Source: Clostridiales bacterium
GTDB lineage: Bacteria; Bacillota; Clostridia; Lachnospirales; Lachnospiraceae
NCBI GenBank assembly: GCA_021204045.1
Contig: JAJQAA010000051.1
Span: 1-64,000, forward strand
Direction of reading: 5' to 3'
DNA: 64,000 nucleotides
Below, piece by piece: positions 38,928 through 48,593 of the stretch. The position numbers and the translations under genes are program-made. The notes under the pieces were generated by a model. It was given only the letters and a program-made list of their open reading frames with translations, did not search any database and was not told the DNA's origin. Positions within the stretch are counted from its first letter, which is position 1, and each line of letters opens with the position of its first letter.

Positions 38928-40198
38928 CTCTCCATCGCCTGCAGCAGGCTTAGATTCGCTGATTCCAGCGACGCCCGCGACTGGTAATAAGAGATTTCCG
39001 AACCAAGCAGCCCCAGCTTTGACAGCATTCCCAGCTGATACTGGCTCTGCGCGGTCTTCCACGTCGTCTCCGCGGCCGAAAACCCGATCGCCGTCGCCTC
39101 ATAGGCGGCCTTCTGATCCATGACCGCGTCATAAAGACGCTGCATTTCAATCGTCAGCTTCTGGTCGCCCTCATTGATCTGATCCAGACGGTTGGCGATC
39201 TGCGCGGTGCTCTCCCCGGCGTCCGAAGTGCGCTGATCGATCAGCGTGTAATTATTGCCGATCGCTTTCCAGGTATCCGCCTCCAGATCCATGCCGTCCA
39301 GGCGGCTCATATCAAACTGCGGGATGCGGCTGATCACCGTATCCCCGTTCGGGTCATAACCGGCCAGCGTCAGCAGCGTGCGCCGCGTGCTGTCCTGCTG
39401 CGCCTGCAGCGTCGCTAGCTGCGACTGTGCGGACAGCAGGCTGTTTTTCGCGCTGAGCGCCTCCGTCTCGGTGGACATGCCCAGCTCCGCCTGCCTCGCC
39501 GTCATCGCGGCCTGCTCCTCATAGAGTTCCACCAGTGTCTGCAGCGTATCAATATTGCTGCAGATCGTGTCGTAACCGATCATCGCCTGCTGCGCCCCGG
39601 AGGTCACCTGGCGCTCCGCCTTGCGGATCGCGAAGGTGTTAACCCGGTTCGTATCCCACTCGCCGACGGAATCGCGGAACGACTGCATCGTGCTGACATA
39701 GGTGCTATTCAATGTATTGCCCGCGGACCGCAGCGTCGCGGCGGTCTCCGTGCCGGCCATCAGCTTGGCCAGATCCTTGTAATCCTCCACGGTCTCTTTA
39801 ATCAGGCGGTACTGGCTCTCCATCTCGGTGATGATCGCTTCATAATCCACCTTCGTGTCGTTGTAGGTTTTCCAGGCCTCCGAGATCGACAGATTGTACC
39901 CGTGCACACGCATCTGTAACTCATCATACTCCAGCGTATTGTCCTCCAGGCGTGCCTGCGTTTCTGCATCGTAGGCCGTCATCGACTCGCTCTCGCTCGC
40001 CCCGGGGCCCGTCGGGGAATAGGCCCAGGCCGGGGACGCGCCGGACAAAACCAGAGATGCCGCAATCGACATTACAGTTATCGATTTCCATACTCTCGTC
40101 GCCTTCCGTTCCGCCACTGGCGCTGTTTTCTTCACCACCGCCAGTCTTCCACGGGCGGCAGCCGTTTTCTTGTTCTGTTTCATGCCGCTCCCTCCCAT
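38888..40198 (-). CDS. TolC family protein, second copy
   Basis: A 436-residue exported protein. The N-terminus is long and basic, followed by a signal segment VMSIAASLVLSGASPAWAYS. The body is long alpha-helix with the repeated TolC/outer-membrane-efflux pattern: EARQAELGMSTETEALSAKN-like hairpins, SAQSQLATLQAQQDSTRRTL and, at the end, ASLESANLSLLQAMESYDWG. The paralog upstream has the same layout and the same closing motif. In diderms TolC bridges the outer membrane; in this organism no outer membrane is expected, so the protein may form a wall-spanning tube or act differently. Last gene of the efflux operon. Confidence 0.8.
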   Translation of the reverse strand: MGGSGMKQNKKTAAARGRLAVVKKTAPVAERKATRVWKSITVMSIAASLVLSGASPAWAYSPTGPGASESESMTAYDAETQARLEDNTLEYDELQMRVHGYNLSISEAWKTYNDTKVDYEAIITEMESQYRLIKETVEDYKDLAKLMAGTETAATLRSAGNTLNSTYVSTMQSFRDSVGEWDTNRVNTFAIRKAERQVTSGAQQAMIGYDTICSNIDTLQTLVELYEEQAAMTARQAELGMSTETEALSAKNSLLSAQSQLATLQAQQDSTRRTLLTLAGYDPNGDTVISRIPQFDMSRLDGMDLEADTWKAIGNNYTLIDQRTSDAGESTAQIANRLDQINEGDQKLTIEMQRLYDAVMDQKAAYEATAIGFSAAETTWKTAQSQYQLGMLSKLGLLGSEISYYQSRASLESANLSLLQAMESYDWGVAGLATVE

Positions 40199-40201
40199 CG
40201 C

Positions 40202-41371
40202 TTACGAGGCGGAAGCCAGGCCGTTGACCGCCCAGTCATAGGTCTCCATCGCCTGCAGCAGCGACAGATCCGCGATCTGCAGAGACAACTCGGCCGATTG
40301 CGTCGTGTACTGCTGGTTCTGGTACTCCATGCTGCTGGCCGTACCCTGCGCGTACTGCGCGGCAATTTGCCGCAGGTTGCGCTGCTCCAGCTCCAGGCTG
40401 GCCGCCGCCTGGTCATAGGAAAGTTTCGCCGTCAGCACGCTCTGGTAACTGGTCTCCAGCGAGGACGCGATCTGGCGCTCATTGTCCGCGATCGTCCGCT
40501 GCAACGTTTCCACCGTCTCCGGACTCACCGCATTTTCCAGCTTACGCTTATTGACCTGGAGCGTGTAATTGTTCGCGAGCGCCGCTTCCTTATCCGCTTC
40601 CGGGTTCATCCCGGCGATGCGGCTTACATCCGCGGAGGGCACCGCGCCAATCTCGGGGCTGGCGTCGTACGTCCAGCCCAGCATCACCTGCAGCTTCTGG
40701 CGGATGTTCTCGACGCTCGACTGGCTGGACGTGATCGTCCGCTGTGCCGTCAGCATCGTCTCCTGTGCCGACAGCACATCGACCATTGTCGTCATGCCCG
40801 TCGCCATGCTGGCCTGCGCGCTGGAATACGCCAGCTCCGCCTGCTTTCTGGCCAGCTCTGCCTGCTGGATCTGCAGCAGGCCGCTCTCGTAGCTGATCAT
40901 GTTGGTCTGCGCCACCGTCACCAGCGTCTTTTCCGCGCTCTTGTAATCCAGATAAATAATCTCGATATCCTCGAGGTTCTCATCCGCCGCTTCCTCAAAA
41001 TTTTTCGCCTGTACCTCCGCGCTCAGCACGGAAGCGATCGTATAACCGTAGGTCGCATCGTCCGTCGACGGGTAGCTGACGCTCGAATAAATCTCATCCG
41101 CCAGCTCACGGTACTTATCGGAAATATCATCCTTCGTGTCGCCGTACTCCCGCTTGAATTTGGCCATGTCAAGCTGATTCGTCTGCACCGTGACATTGTA
41201 CTCCGCGATCAGATCCTCAAGCTCGTCATACTCGATCACATCATCGCGCAGCCGGGCCCACTCTTCCTCTGTGCGGGCAAATTCCGGCGTCGCGGCCATG
41301 GCGGTAAGCGGCACAGCCGCCGCCAGAAGCAGCGCCAGGCCGCCGCTACAAAGACGTTTTCCTCGTCTCAT
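40202..41371 (-). CDS. TolC family protein, first copy
   Basis: A 389-residue exported protein starting MRRGKRLCSGGLALLLAAAV with a signal peptide ending LTAMAATP. The mature part is helical: LEDLIAEYNVTVQTNQLDMA, ELARKQAELAYSSAQASMAT, DVLSAQETMLTAQRTITSSQ, and the end ELSLQIADLSLLQAMETYDW shared with the next gene. It looks like the outer component of a tripartite pump. The start at 41371 has GGAG ten bases upstream; earlier ATGs run into the TetR gene. It lies between the TetR gene and the second TolC-like gene in one operon. Confidence 0.8.
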   Translation of the reverse strand: MRRGKRLCSGGLALLLAAAVPLTAMAATPEFARTEEEWARLRDDVIEYDELEDLIAEYNVTVQTNQLDMAKFKREYGDTKDDISDKYRELADEIYSSVSYPSTDDATYGYTIASVLSAEVQAKNFEEAADENLEDIEIIYLDYKSAEKTLVTVAQTNMISYESGLLQIQQAELARKQAELAYSSAQASMATGMTTMVDVLSAQETMLTAQRTITSSQSSVENIRQKLQVMLGWTYDASPEIGAVPSADVSRIAGMNPEADKEAALANNYTLQVNKRKLENAVSPETVETLQRTIADNERQIASSLETSYQSVLTAKLSYDQAAASLELEQRNLRQIAAQYAQGTASSMEYQNQQYTTQSAELSLQIADLSLLQAMETYDWAVNGLASAS

Positions 41372-41405
41372 TCCAGTCACTCCATTCATTGTTGTCCATT
41401 TTAGT

Positions 41406-42038
41406 TCAGGTCTCCGGTACCAGTGCGCCGTATTTGAGCAGTTCCAAACCCTTGATATAATTTTCCCGGACATCTTCCAGTTTTTCCGGATTGTCATAAA
41501 ACGTCTTCAGACAGGTTACCATCAGAATTGCGCTCATTCCGGCCAATGTCACAAATTCATCTATCGTTTTTGAGCGCAACTGACTCTTATCAATCTTATC
41601 GAACATCCAGGTTAACATCCCATTATCCTCTGCACTGTCGAACGGTGTTTTCAAACCATGAAACCCCATTAGTTCCATATTCTCCTGGTAGGAAAAGACA
41701 TTATGTGCCAATCCAATCATTTCCCGGGTTTCCCTGGCCTGACCGATCAGGAAATCAAAGATACCAACCATAATTTTAAAATAATCGCCCTTTTCTCTGA
41801 ACAGCGCCTCATCGCAATAAACCTTGATTTTGTCCCCAATGTCTTCCAGAAGATACTGCACTACGTCCCGCTTATCCTCAAAATAGGTGTAAAAACTCCC
41901 GCGGGAAATTCCGGCGTTTAAAATAATCTGGTTGATCGACACCTTATCATAAGAAACCCTGGAAAATTCCTTGAGCGCCGCCGCCCGGATCTTTGCCCGT
42001 TTTCTGGTGGGCAACCGTTTAAATCGTTCTGTAGGCAT
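41406..42038 (-). CDS. TetR family transcriptional regulator of the efflux operon
   Basis: A 210-residue TetR-type repressor. The DNA-binding part is AKIRAAALKEFSRVSYDKVS then INQIILNAGISRGSFYTYFE with DKRDVVQYLL, a typical TetR HTH. The rest is a ligand-binding helical domain with no specific family match by eye. It sits inside the operon it most likely controls, between the pump gene and the TolC-like genes. Three TGACA-N3-TGTCA palindromes at the operon promoter are the likely binding sites. Confidence 0.92.
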   Translation of the reverse strand: MPTERFKRLPTRKRAKIRAAALKEFSRVSYDKVSINQIILNAGISRGSFYTYFEDKRDVVQYLLEDIGDKIKVYCDEALFREKGDYFKIMVGIFDFLIGQARETREMIGLAHNVFSYQENMELMGFHGLKTPFDSAEDNGMLTWMFDKIDKSQLRSKTIDEFVTLAGMSAILMVTCLKTFYDNPEKLEDVRENYIKGLELLKYGALVPET

Positions 42039-42056
42039 AATCGTTCTTACCTTTCT

Positions 42057-45000
42057 TTAATCCAGCATCGGCTGATCCAGACGCTTCCTGCCAAACAGAT
42101 ACACTGCCCGGTAGAACGTCGGCAGCAGAAGGAGCGTTAACACCGTACCCATGAGCAATCCGCCGACGTCAACCAGCGCCATGCCCTGCATCGTCACACC
42201 GGATTTACCATAAGCCAGGACGTTTGGCATCATCGCGATGATCGTCGTCAGCGTCGTCATCAGCATCGGGCGGGTACGGATCGCGCCGGCCTCAACCAGC
42301 GCCTCATCCAGCGGCCGATTCTCCGCCAGCATCTGGTTGACCGTGTCCACGTAAAGGATACCGTTGTTCACGACCGTGCCGACCAGCATCAAAAAGCCCA
42401 GCATCGATACCATGCTGATCGGGCTGTCCGCCAGCCACAGCAGGCCAAACGCTCCGATCAGGCTGAATGGGATTGTTGCCATGACCATCAGCGAATACTT
42501 CGGCGATTCAAACTAGATACCCATGACGATAAAGACCAGGAAAATACCGGTAAGCAGCGAATTTGCCAGATCACCGATCTCCTCGGCAACCATCTCATCA
42601 TAAGCATTGTCCGCGAACTCCACACTCGAGGGCATCTCCCAGTCCTCGCTGACAAACTTATTAACATCATCTTCCGCGGTCTTCTCAAAACCGGACTGCG
42701 GCTGCATCGTAACGCTCACCTGATAACGCTTATCCTTGCGAATAATCTGCTGCGGGTTATCCTCATAATGGATATCCGCCAGATCCTCCAGCGGCAGCGT
42801 CGAACCGGATCCCGTCGTGATCATCATCGTCTGCAGCTTGTCGATCGTGTCGTATTTGTCCGAAGCAAACTCTACATCGACGTCAATCTCCTCACCGGCG
42901 ATACGCAGCGTCGTCGCCGTCACACCGCTCAGATTATAATAGATCGTTGAGCCGATGCTCGCCGGCGTCAGCCCTTCCGCCTCCGCGGTCACCGGATCGA
43001 CGCTCACCTTGACCAACGGCGCGCCGTTCTCAACCGAAGTATGTACCTGATACACATCCTCGCGTCGGCGCAGCTGATCCGCCAGATCATCCACACTGTC
43101 TTTCAGCACATCATAATTGGTTCCCTGCAGATCGATCTCGATTTCATCGCCGCTCGACGTGCTCGAAGACATCATGGTACTGCCCTGTTCCATGGAGATC
43201 GTCACATCCTGCATCTTCGCCATCTCGTGCCGCCATTCATCCATCTTGTCGTCCGTCGACATGGAACGGTCATCATACAGATAAACGCTGAGCGACACAT
43301 CGCTGCCCAGGCCAATGCTCAGGCCGCTGTCGCCGTAGGTCAGAAGATAATGCTCCACATCCGGATCGGAAGCAACCATCTCCTCTATTTCCGAAACCGC
43401 GTTGTTAACTTCCTCAACCGTCAGACTCGGTCTGACGCTAACCGTCATATCGACAATGCCCTCATCCGGCGATACCATCAGCTTTACCGACAGCTGCGAC
43501 GCCATCACAAAGGAAAGTACCAGCAGGCCGACCGTGCATCCCATAATCAGACCCGTCTTCGGGATGATCTTCGGCATCGTGCGCCGGTACCAGGCCTGAA
43601 ATCGTTTTAAAATCCGGTCCACCGGCGCCGAATCCCGCTCCTGCGGATGCCACATCAGATAACACAGCGGCACGATAATGACCGCCGAGAACAGCGACGC
43701 GATCAGACAGAAGCAGATTGTAAATCCCAGCTGCTTAAACAGCTGGCCGGTAATACCGGAAATCAACGCCAGCGGGATAAAGACAACGCAGGTCGTCGCC
43801 GTGCCGCCGGTGATCGAGCCGATCATCGTCCGCGTGCCTTCGACCGCCGCTGTATAAAAATCCTTCGACTTTTCCTTGGCCCGGAAACAGCCGTCCAGGA
43901 CGTTAATCGAGTTATCCACCATCATGCCGACACCAAGCACCAGTGCCGTCAATGAAACCAGATTCAGCGTAAAGCCCATGCCGGTCATACAGATCAGCGC
44001 GAGCACAATGGAAATCGGGATTGATGTCCCGACGATAACTGACGCGCGCAGATCACCGTAGAACAGCCACAGGATCAGCATCGAAAGGATAACCGCCATC
44101 CCCAGCGTCTGCCATACGTTCTGGATGGACTCTGTGATCATCTCACTGTTGTCGCTGACCACTTTGATCGCAAGTCCCGGATTCTCTGCCAGAATATCAT
44201 CCAGTTCCTTCAAAACCTGCTCGGACACCTCAATCGCTGTGCTGTCCTGCTGCTTTTTGATGCTCACCGAGATCACGTCCTCGCCGTTATAGCGGCCAAT
44301 GGAATCCGCGTCCTCCAGCGCATCGTAGACATTGGCAATATCCGAGAGACGAATCACATCCCCACCGGACAGCGGCAGCACGATATCCTTCAGACTCTCA
44401 GTCGTCTCATAATCGCTGCCGACTGAAACATCCAGCTCCTGCTTGCCGACGTTAATACTGCCCGCGGGAACCGTGAAATCCGCCGCCCCGATCAGCGAAG
44501 CCACCGTCGTCAGGCTTAAATTGTACTGCGCCATCTTTTCCGGGATCAGCTCTACGCGGATATACTGCGACTGGCCGCCGGCGAGGGAAACCTCACCGAC
44601 TGAGCTCAGCTTTTCCAGTTCGGGGACGATGTTATTATCCACATAGGTGTAAAGGTTTGATCCCACATTGCCGCTCACCGCCAGCGTGATGACCGCTGCC
44701 GAGTTCATATCCAGTTCCATGATAACCGGGTCGTCCGCGTCGTCCGGCATATCGCTGGCAATACTGTCCAGCGCTTTTTTTAAGTCAATATAAGCCGTAT
44801 CCAGGTTTGTGCCATACTCATAGGAAATCAAAAGCAGACACATATTTTCCTGCGCGTAGGTATAATAGGTATCCACACTGTCCAACGTCGAGACCGCGTC
44901 CTCCTGCTTTAAGGAAATCAGGTCATTGATATCCTCCGGGCTCGCTCCCGCGTAGACCGTGTAGGCCACCAGCATGGGCATCTCCATCTCCGGCGTCAGC

Positions 45001-45107
45001 TCAACCTTTGCACCCATCACGCCCTGCAGACCAAAATACGCGATCGTGAGCAGACAGAGGATGACCGTAACCGGGCGGCGCAGGGCAAATTTTGTCAGAT
45101 TGATCAT
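42057..45107 (-). pseudogene. RND efflux permease (HAE1/AcrB-like) interrupted by an amber codon
   Basis: The gene encodes 1016 codons of an RND permease with 12 predicted membrane segments and two large extracytoplasmic loops. It starts INLTKFALRRPVTVILCLLT; EMEMPMLVAYTVYAGASPED, a DDP-type loop, GVGMMVDNSINVLDGCFRAKE (proton-relay helix 4 Asp) and FKQLGFTICFCLIASLFSAV follow. Codon 865 is TAG (42513-42515): the reading VFIVMGI-stop-FESPKYSLMVMATIPFSL shows that family members have Gln here, so one C-to-T change made the stop. The last 152 codons, with four membrane segments, remain intact in frame. The truncated pump should not work unless the stop is suppressed. Confidence 0.88.
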
Positions 45108-46246
45108 TCCGCATTCCCCTTCCCGTCATTCTCGCCTGCAGCCGTATCGGCATCTGCATTCTCTGTATCCGCACCTGCGGCATCTGCTGTGCCCGCATCC
45201 GCGACCAGCACCTCCTGGCCATCTGCCAGCTCATTGCTCCAGCTGGTAATCACCACATCATCCATGTCAAGACCGGAAAGCACCTCCATGGTTTCCGAAT
45301 CATAGATCCCCGACTCGATCTCGGTCTTCACCGCCCTGCCGTCCTGATAGAGATAGACAAACGGCGTACCATCGTCATAATTGACCGCATCCAGCGGGAT
45401 CGTCATCGCGTCCGCGGTACGGTCCAGCACTACCGTCAACTTGACACGCGTCCCATTGCTTAAACCGCTGCTTTTGGGAAGCAGCGCTTTCACATCATAA
45501 AGGCCGCTCGTGGAATTCACCTTCGTACCCAGCTCGATGACGTTCCCCTCGTAAGCCGTACCATTCTTTTCGACTGTGATTATATCGCCCACGGAAAGAT
45601 TTCCCAGGATCCGCTCCGTGACGCCGAAATTCACCTGCAGCTGCTCCTGGCCGGAAATCACACAAATCTCGGTATCCGTGCCGATGTGGTCGTGCAACTC
45701 GATATCGCGGTTCTCGATCAGGCCGCTGATCGGCGCGGCCACCTGCGTATACTCAAGCTGCAGGTCATACTGCGTCTTCGCGCTGTCGTAGGAAATCTGC
45801 GCGCTCTCCGCGGAATCCTCCGCCTGCTCCAGCGACTGGTCGGACGCGAAGCCATCCGCATACAGCGCGCGGGTACGCTCCAGTGTGCTGTTGGCGTTGC
45901 GCAGCTGTACCGCGGCCGCGTCCACCTGCAGCTGAAGCGTTGTCAGCGAATCCGAATCGATACGGCAGAGCACCTGCCCCGCCTCTACAAAATCGCCCGC
46001 CTGGAAAAAGATCTCCAGGATCTCTCCGCCGATCTTGGCCTGCACCGTAGCCTTCGACTGCGGCTCCACCGTACCGGTCAGATCCGTATACAAAACAATA
46101 TCGCCGGTCTGGGGATTCGCCGCGGCTACGGTCGGCCATGTCTCGATCTCAACGGTCTCCTCCGGTTTCAGTACCCGGATATACACGATCACCGCGACCA
46201 GGATGAGCACAACCAGGCCGACAATCCATTTTTTCTTTTCCTTCAT
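45104..46246 (-). CDS. Efflux RND transporter adaptor subunit (HlyD/MFP type)
   Basis: A 380-residue membrane fusion protein with an N-terminal membrane anchor (WIVGLVVLILVAVIVYIRVL). The barrel-sandwich halves are GTVEPQSKATVQAKIGGEIL and VAAPISGLIENRDIELHDHI, flanking a helical hairpin with LRNANSTLERTRALYADGFA. The adaptor clamps an RND pump to a TolC-like tube. The C-terminal 35 residues are an Ala/Asp-rich tail. It is the first gene of the operon and overlaps the pump gene by four bases. Confidence 0.93.
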   Translation of the reverse strand: MKEKKKWIVGLVVLILVAVIVYIRVLKPEETVEIETWPTVAAANPQTGDIVLYTDLTGTVEPQSKATVQAKIGGEILEIFFQAGDFVEAGQVLCRIDSDSLTTLQLQVDAAAVQLRNANSTLERTRALYADGFASDQSLEQAEDSAESAQISYDSAKTQYDLQLEYTQVAAPISGLIENRDIELHDHIGTDTEICVISGQEQLQVNFGVTERILGNLSVGDIITVEKNGTAYEGNVIELGTKVNSTSGLYDVKALLPKSSGLSNGTRVKLTVVLDRTADAMTIPLDAVNYDDGTPFVYLYQDGRAVKTEIESGIYDSETMEVLSGLDMDDVVITSWSNELADGQEVLVADAGTADAAGADTENADADTAAGENDGKGNAE

Positions 46247-46350
46247 GTGACATTTCCTTCCTTCTTAAGCCTTTTTGTCAGGCAGCGCTTCCGATTCACC
46301 CCGAATCACCGCCCTTATGTATCCAGTTTATGTCAGGCTATCACCCGTCA

Positions 46351-46416
46351 TGACAATGTGTCATTTTTTTGTGACAGCCTGTCACTTATTATAATGACAA
46401 CCTGTCACCATGTCAA
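46351..46416 (-). promoter_or_regulatory. RND operon promoter with three TetR-type operators
   Basis: Minus-strand sigma-A promoter TTGACA (46416-46411), 17 bases, TATAAT (46393-46388). Three 13-bp palindromes TGACA-N3-TGTCA lie at 46351-46363, 46372-46384 and 46395-46407. One fills the spacer, one lies just after the -10, one further downstream; centres are 21 and 23 bases apart, about two helix turns. They fit cooperative repression by the operon's own TetR protein. Confidence 0.85.
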
Positions 46417-46471
46417 GAAGCAAAACCAGATTTTAACAAATTTTATATTTTCTTTATACGCGGATAACCGT

Positions 46472-46500
46472 TTTACATTCCGGGGGAAAACTGATATACT
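46472..46500 (+). promoter_or_regulatory. Possible promoter of the DUF3137-like gene
   Basis: TTTACA (46472-46477), 17 bases, TATACT (46495-46500), about 100 bases before the gene at 46600. Nothing else is seen in 46417-46599. Confidence 0.5.
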
Positions 46501-46599
46501 TGGTGCAAAGAGATACAATCTACGGGAGTTGTCGTCTATGAGAAATGAATTATACGGCAAAACCCCAAATTTTTACCCTTTCAGGAGAAAAATCAGACT

Positions 46600-47463
46600 A
46601 TGGATACGAAAATTTCCGCAATCAACGCGATCCGGAATCAACTGAAACGATACGGCGTCATCCTCGCTCTCGGCGTCGCCGCCGGTATCATCATTCTGGT
46701 TGTCGTGCTTCCCGGAGCAGGCATCGCCGTGCTGGCTGCCACGCTTCTTTTTTACCTTTTCGTCTTCCGGCGCAGGCTCCGGGACTGTCATCAGCTGGAA
46801 AAACAGACTATGCTGGAGGAAGGACTGCGCCCATTCCTTAAGGATATTTCCTACCAGCCAAAAGGCGGCCTCGACACAGAAGCTCTTATACAGGCAAAAT
46901 TTCTGCCCGTGGAGCATATTCGTTCCATGCTCGCCTGTGACTGCATCCATGCAACATACCAGGCCATGCCGGTAATCTTAAGTGATCTCACGGTCGACTG
47001 CCTTTCCGAACCGGATAAAGGCAGCAAAAAACTGGATTTCTTAAGCGGCAGCTATTTTGAGATCCGCCTGGCGCGCGACACGGGAAGCGAATATTTGCTC
47101 TGGCCGAAGACCTTTCCCGGCAAACCGGTTCTCGATCATTATTATCCCGGCCGCGCCTGCGTACCGGCTCCCGGTGAACTTCGCGAAGATTTTCAGGTTT
47201 ATACGACAAACGGACAGGACGTCCCGGAAATTCCTTCAAACGTTGTAAAAGCGATCCTGCGGCTGAATGAATACACGCCGGGCACCCTGGCAGTCCAGGT
47301 ATCCGGCGCGGTTCTGCGGATCTTTATCCGCTATCGTTTCCTCTGTACCGCGGTGATCCCGTTGAAAACAGAGATCTCCGCAAAACTTCTTTCCTATAAT
47401 CCCTATCCGGAGACGACATATCTTCTGCGGATAGCGGATGCGTTTCATCAGATAGAAAAATAA
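46600..47463 (+). CDS. Membrane protein, DUF3137-like
   Basis: A 287-residue protein with two N-terminal membrane helices (GVILALGVAAGIIILVVVLP and GIAVLAATLLFYLFVFRRRL) and a large soluble part. The layout, a short double anchor followed by LRPFLKDISYQPKGGLDTEA and a beta-rich segment LDFLSGSYFEIRLARDTG, resembles DUF3137 proteins, but the match is by eye and tentative. AGGAG lies 14 bases before the ATG. It stands alone between a promoter and a strong terminator. Function unknown. Confidence 0.6.
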   Translation: MDTKISAINAIRNQLKRYGVILALGVAAGIIILVVVLPGAGIAVLAATLLFYLFVFRRRLRDCHQLEKQTMLEEGLRPFLKDISYQPKGGLDTEALIQAKFLPVEHIRSMLACDCIHATYQAMPVILSDLTVDCLSEPDKGSKKLDFLSGSYFEIRLARDTGSEYLLWPKTFPGKPVLDHYYPGRACVPAPGELREDFQVYTTNGQDVPEIPSNVVKAILRLNEYTPGTLAVQVSGAVLRIFIRYRFLCTAVIPLKTEISAKLLSYNPYPETTYLLRIADAFHQIEK

Positions 47464-47500
47464 AACAGGAGACAATCATCCACTGTCCCCTGTCTGTTCC

Positions 47501-47556
47501 AGAGCTGCCGCGAAAAGCGATTGTTACGCTTCGACGGCAGCTCTGTTTTATTTTGC
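47501..47556 (+). terminator. Terminator after the DUF3137-like gene
   Basis: AGAGCTGCCG (47501-47510) pairs with CGGCAGCTCT (47535-47544), followed by GTTTTATTTT. A smaller hairpin ACAGG...CCTGT lies just before it. Confidence 0.85.
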
Positions 47557-47573
47557 TGCATTTCATTCCGAAA

Positions 47574-48578
47574 TTAAGCGCGGGCCTTCTTGATCTCCTC
47601 AGTGAGCACCGGCAGAACCTCAAACAGGTTGCCGACCACGCCGTAATCTGCCACGTCAAAGATCGGCGCGTCCGGATCCTTGTTGATCGCCATGATCACA
47701 TCGGAGCCGCTCATACCGGCCAGATGCTGGATCGCACCGGAGATACCGCAGGCGATGTACAGCTTCGGGCCAACCGTCTTGCCGGTCTGGCCTACCTGGT
47801 GGCTGTGGGCAATCCAGCCCGAGTCAACCGCTGCGCGGGAAGCGCCTACCACGCCGCCCAGAGCATCCGCCAGAGCCTTCACCGGCTCAAAGCCCTCCGG
47901 ACCGCCTACTCCGCGGCCGCCGGATACGATGATCTCAGCGCCTTCCAGATCAACATTCTCACTGTCCAGATCCTGGATCAGCTCGAGCACCTGGGTGCGG
48001 ATATCCTTCGCTTCTACATGAATATCTTCTTTGATGATCTCAGCCTTCGCCTCGCCGGCCTCGCTCTTCTTGAACACGCCGGGACGTACCGTACCGATCT
48101 GCGGGCGATGATCCGGGCAGAGGATCGTAGCCATCAGGTTGCCGCCGAACGCCGGACGGGTCCAGGCCACGTTGCCGCTCTCCTCGTCGATATCCAGCGC
48201 CGTGCAGTCCGCGGTCAGGCCGGTCTTCAGACGGCAGGATACGCGCGGGCCAAGGTCGCGGCCATTGTTCGTCGCACCGATCAGCATGCTGGTCGGGCCA
48301 TATTTCTCTACCAGGGTGCAGAGGGCAATCGCGTAAGCGTCGGTGGTGTAACCCTTGTACTCCGGACCATCCACTACGATCACCTTGTCCGCTCCATGGG
48401 TGGAAGCAGCTTCCACCGCGGCATCCACATTGCTGCCGATGACGACCGCTACCAGCTCACCGCCCTGCTTGGCAGCCATATCCTTGCCGGGAGTCAGCAG
48501 CTCAATGCCAACGTTCTTGGCGCTGCCATCCTCATTGGTCTCTACAAATACCCAAAGATCTTTCGTTTTCGCTTCCAT
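47574..48578 (-). CDS. etfA: Electron transfer flavoprotein subunit alpha
   Basis: A 334-residue ETF alpha subunit. The C-terminal FAD domain shows VSGGRGVGGPEGFEPVKALA, GASRAAVDSGWI, VGQTGKTVGPKLYIACGISG and AIQHLAGMSGSDVIMAINKD, followed by PDAPIFDVADYGVVGN. With EtfB it forms a heterodimer that carries electrons between dehydrogenases and the chain, or in anaerobes takes part in electron bifurcation. No acyl-CoA dehydrogenase or other partner gene adjoins, so its partner is unknown. It follows etfB after 15 bases. Confidence 0.96.
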   Translation of the reverse strand: MEAKTKDLWVFVETNEDGSAKNVGIELLTPGKDMAAKQGGELVAVVIGSNVDAAVEAASTHGADKVIVVDGPEYKGYTTDAYAIALCTLVEKYGPTSMLIGATNNGRDLGPRVSCRLKTGLTADCTALDIDEESGNVAWTRPAFGGNLMATILCPDHRPQIGTVRPGVFKKSEAGEAKAEIIKEDIHVEAKDIRTQVLELIQDLDSENVDLEGAEIIVSGGRGVGGPEGFEPVKALADALGGVVGASRAAVDSGWIAHSHQVGQTGKTVGPKLYIACGISGAIQHLAGMSGSDVIMAINKDPDAPIFDVADYGVVGNLFEVLPVLTEEIKKARA

Positions 48579-48593
48579 GGTCTTCTCCCTCCC

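Noticed and set aside
42513-42515. TAG read as an amino acid (recoded amber, e.g. pyrrolysine)
   Set aside because: TAG ends other genes here normally (small protein at 10084, spoIIR at 38927), and Gln fits the family at this place, so a point mutation is simpler.
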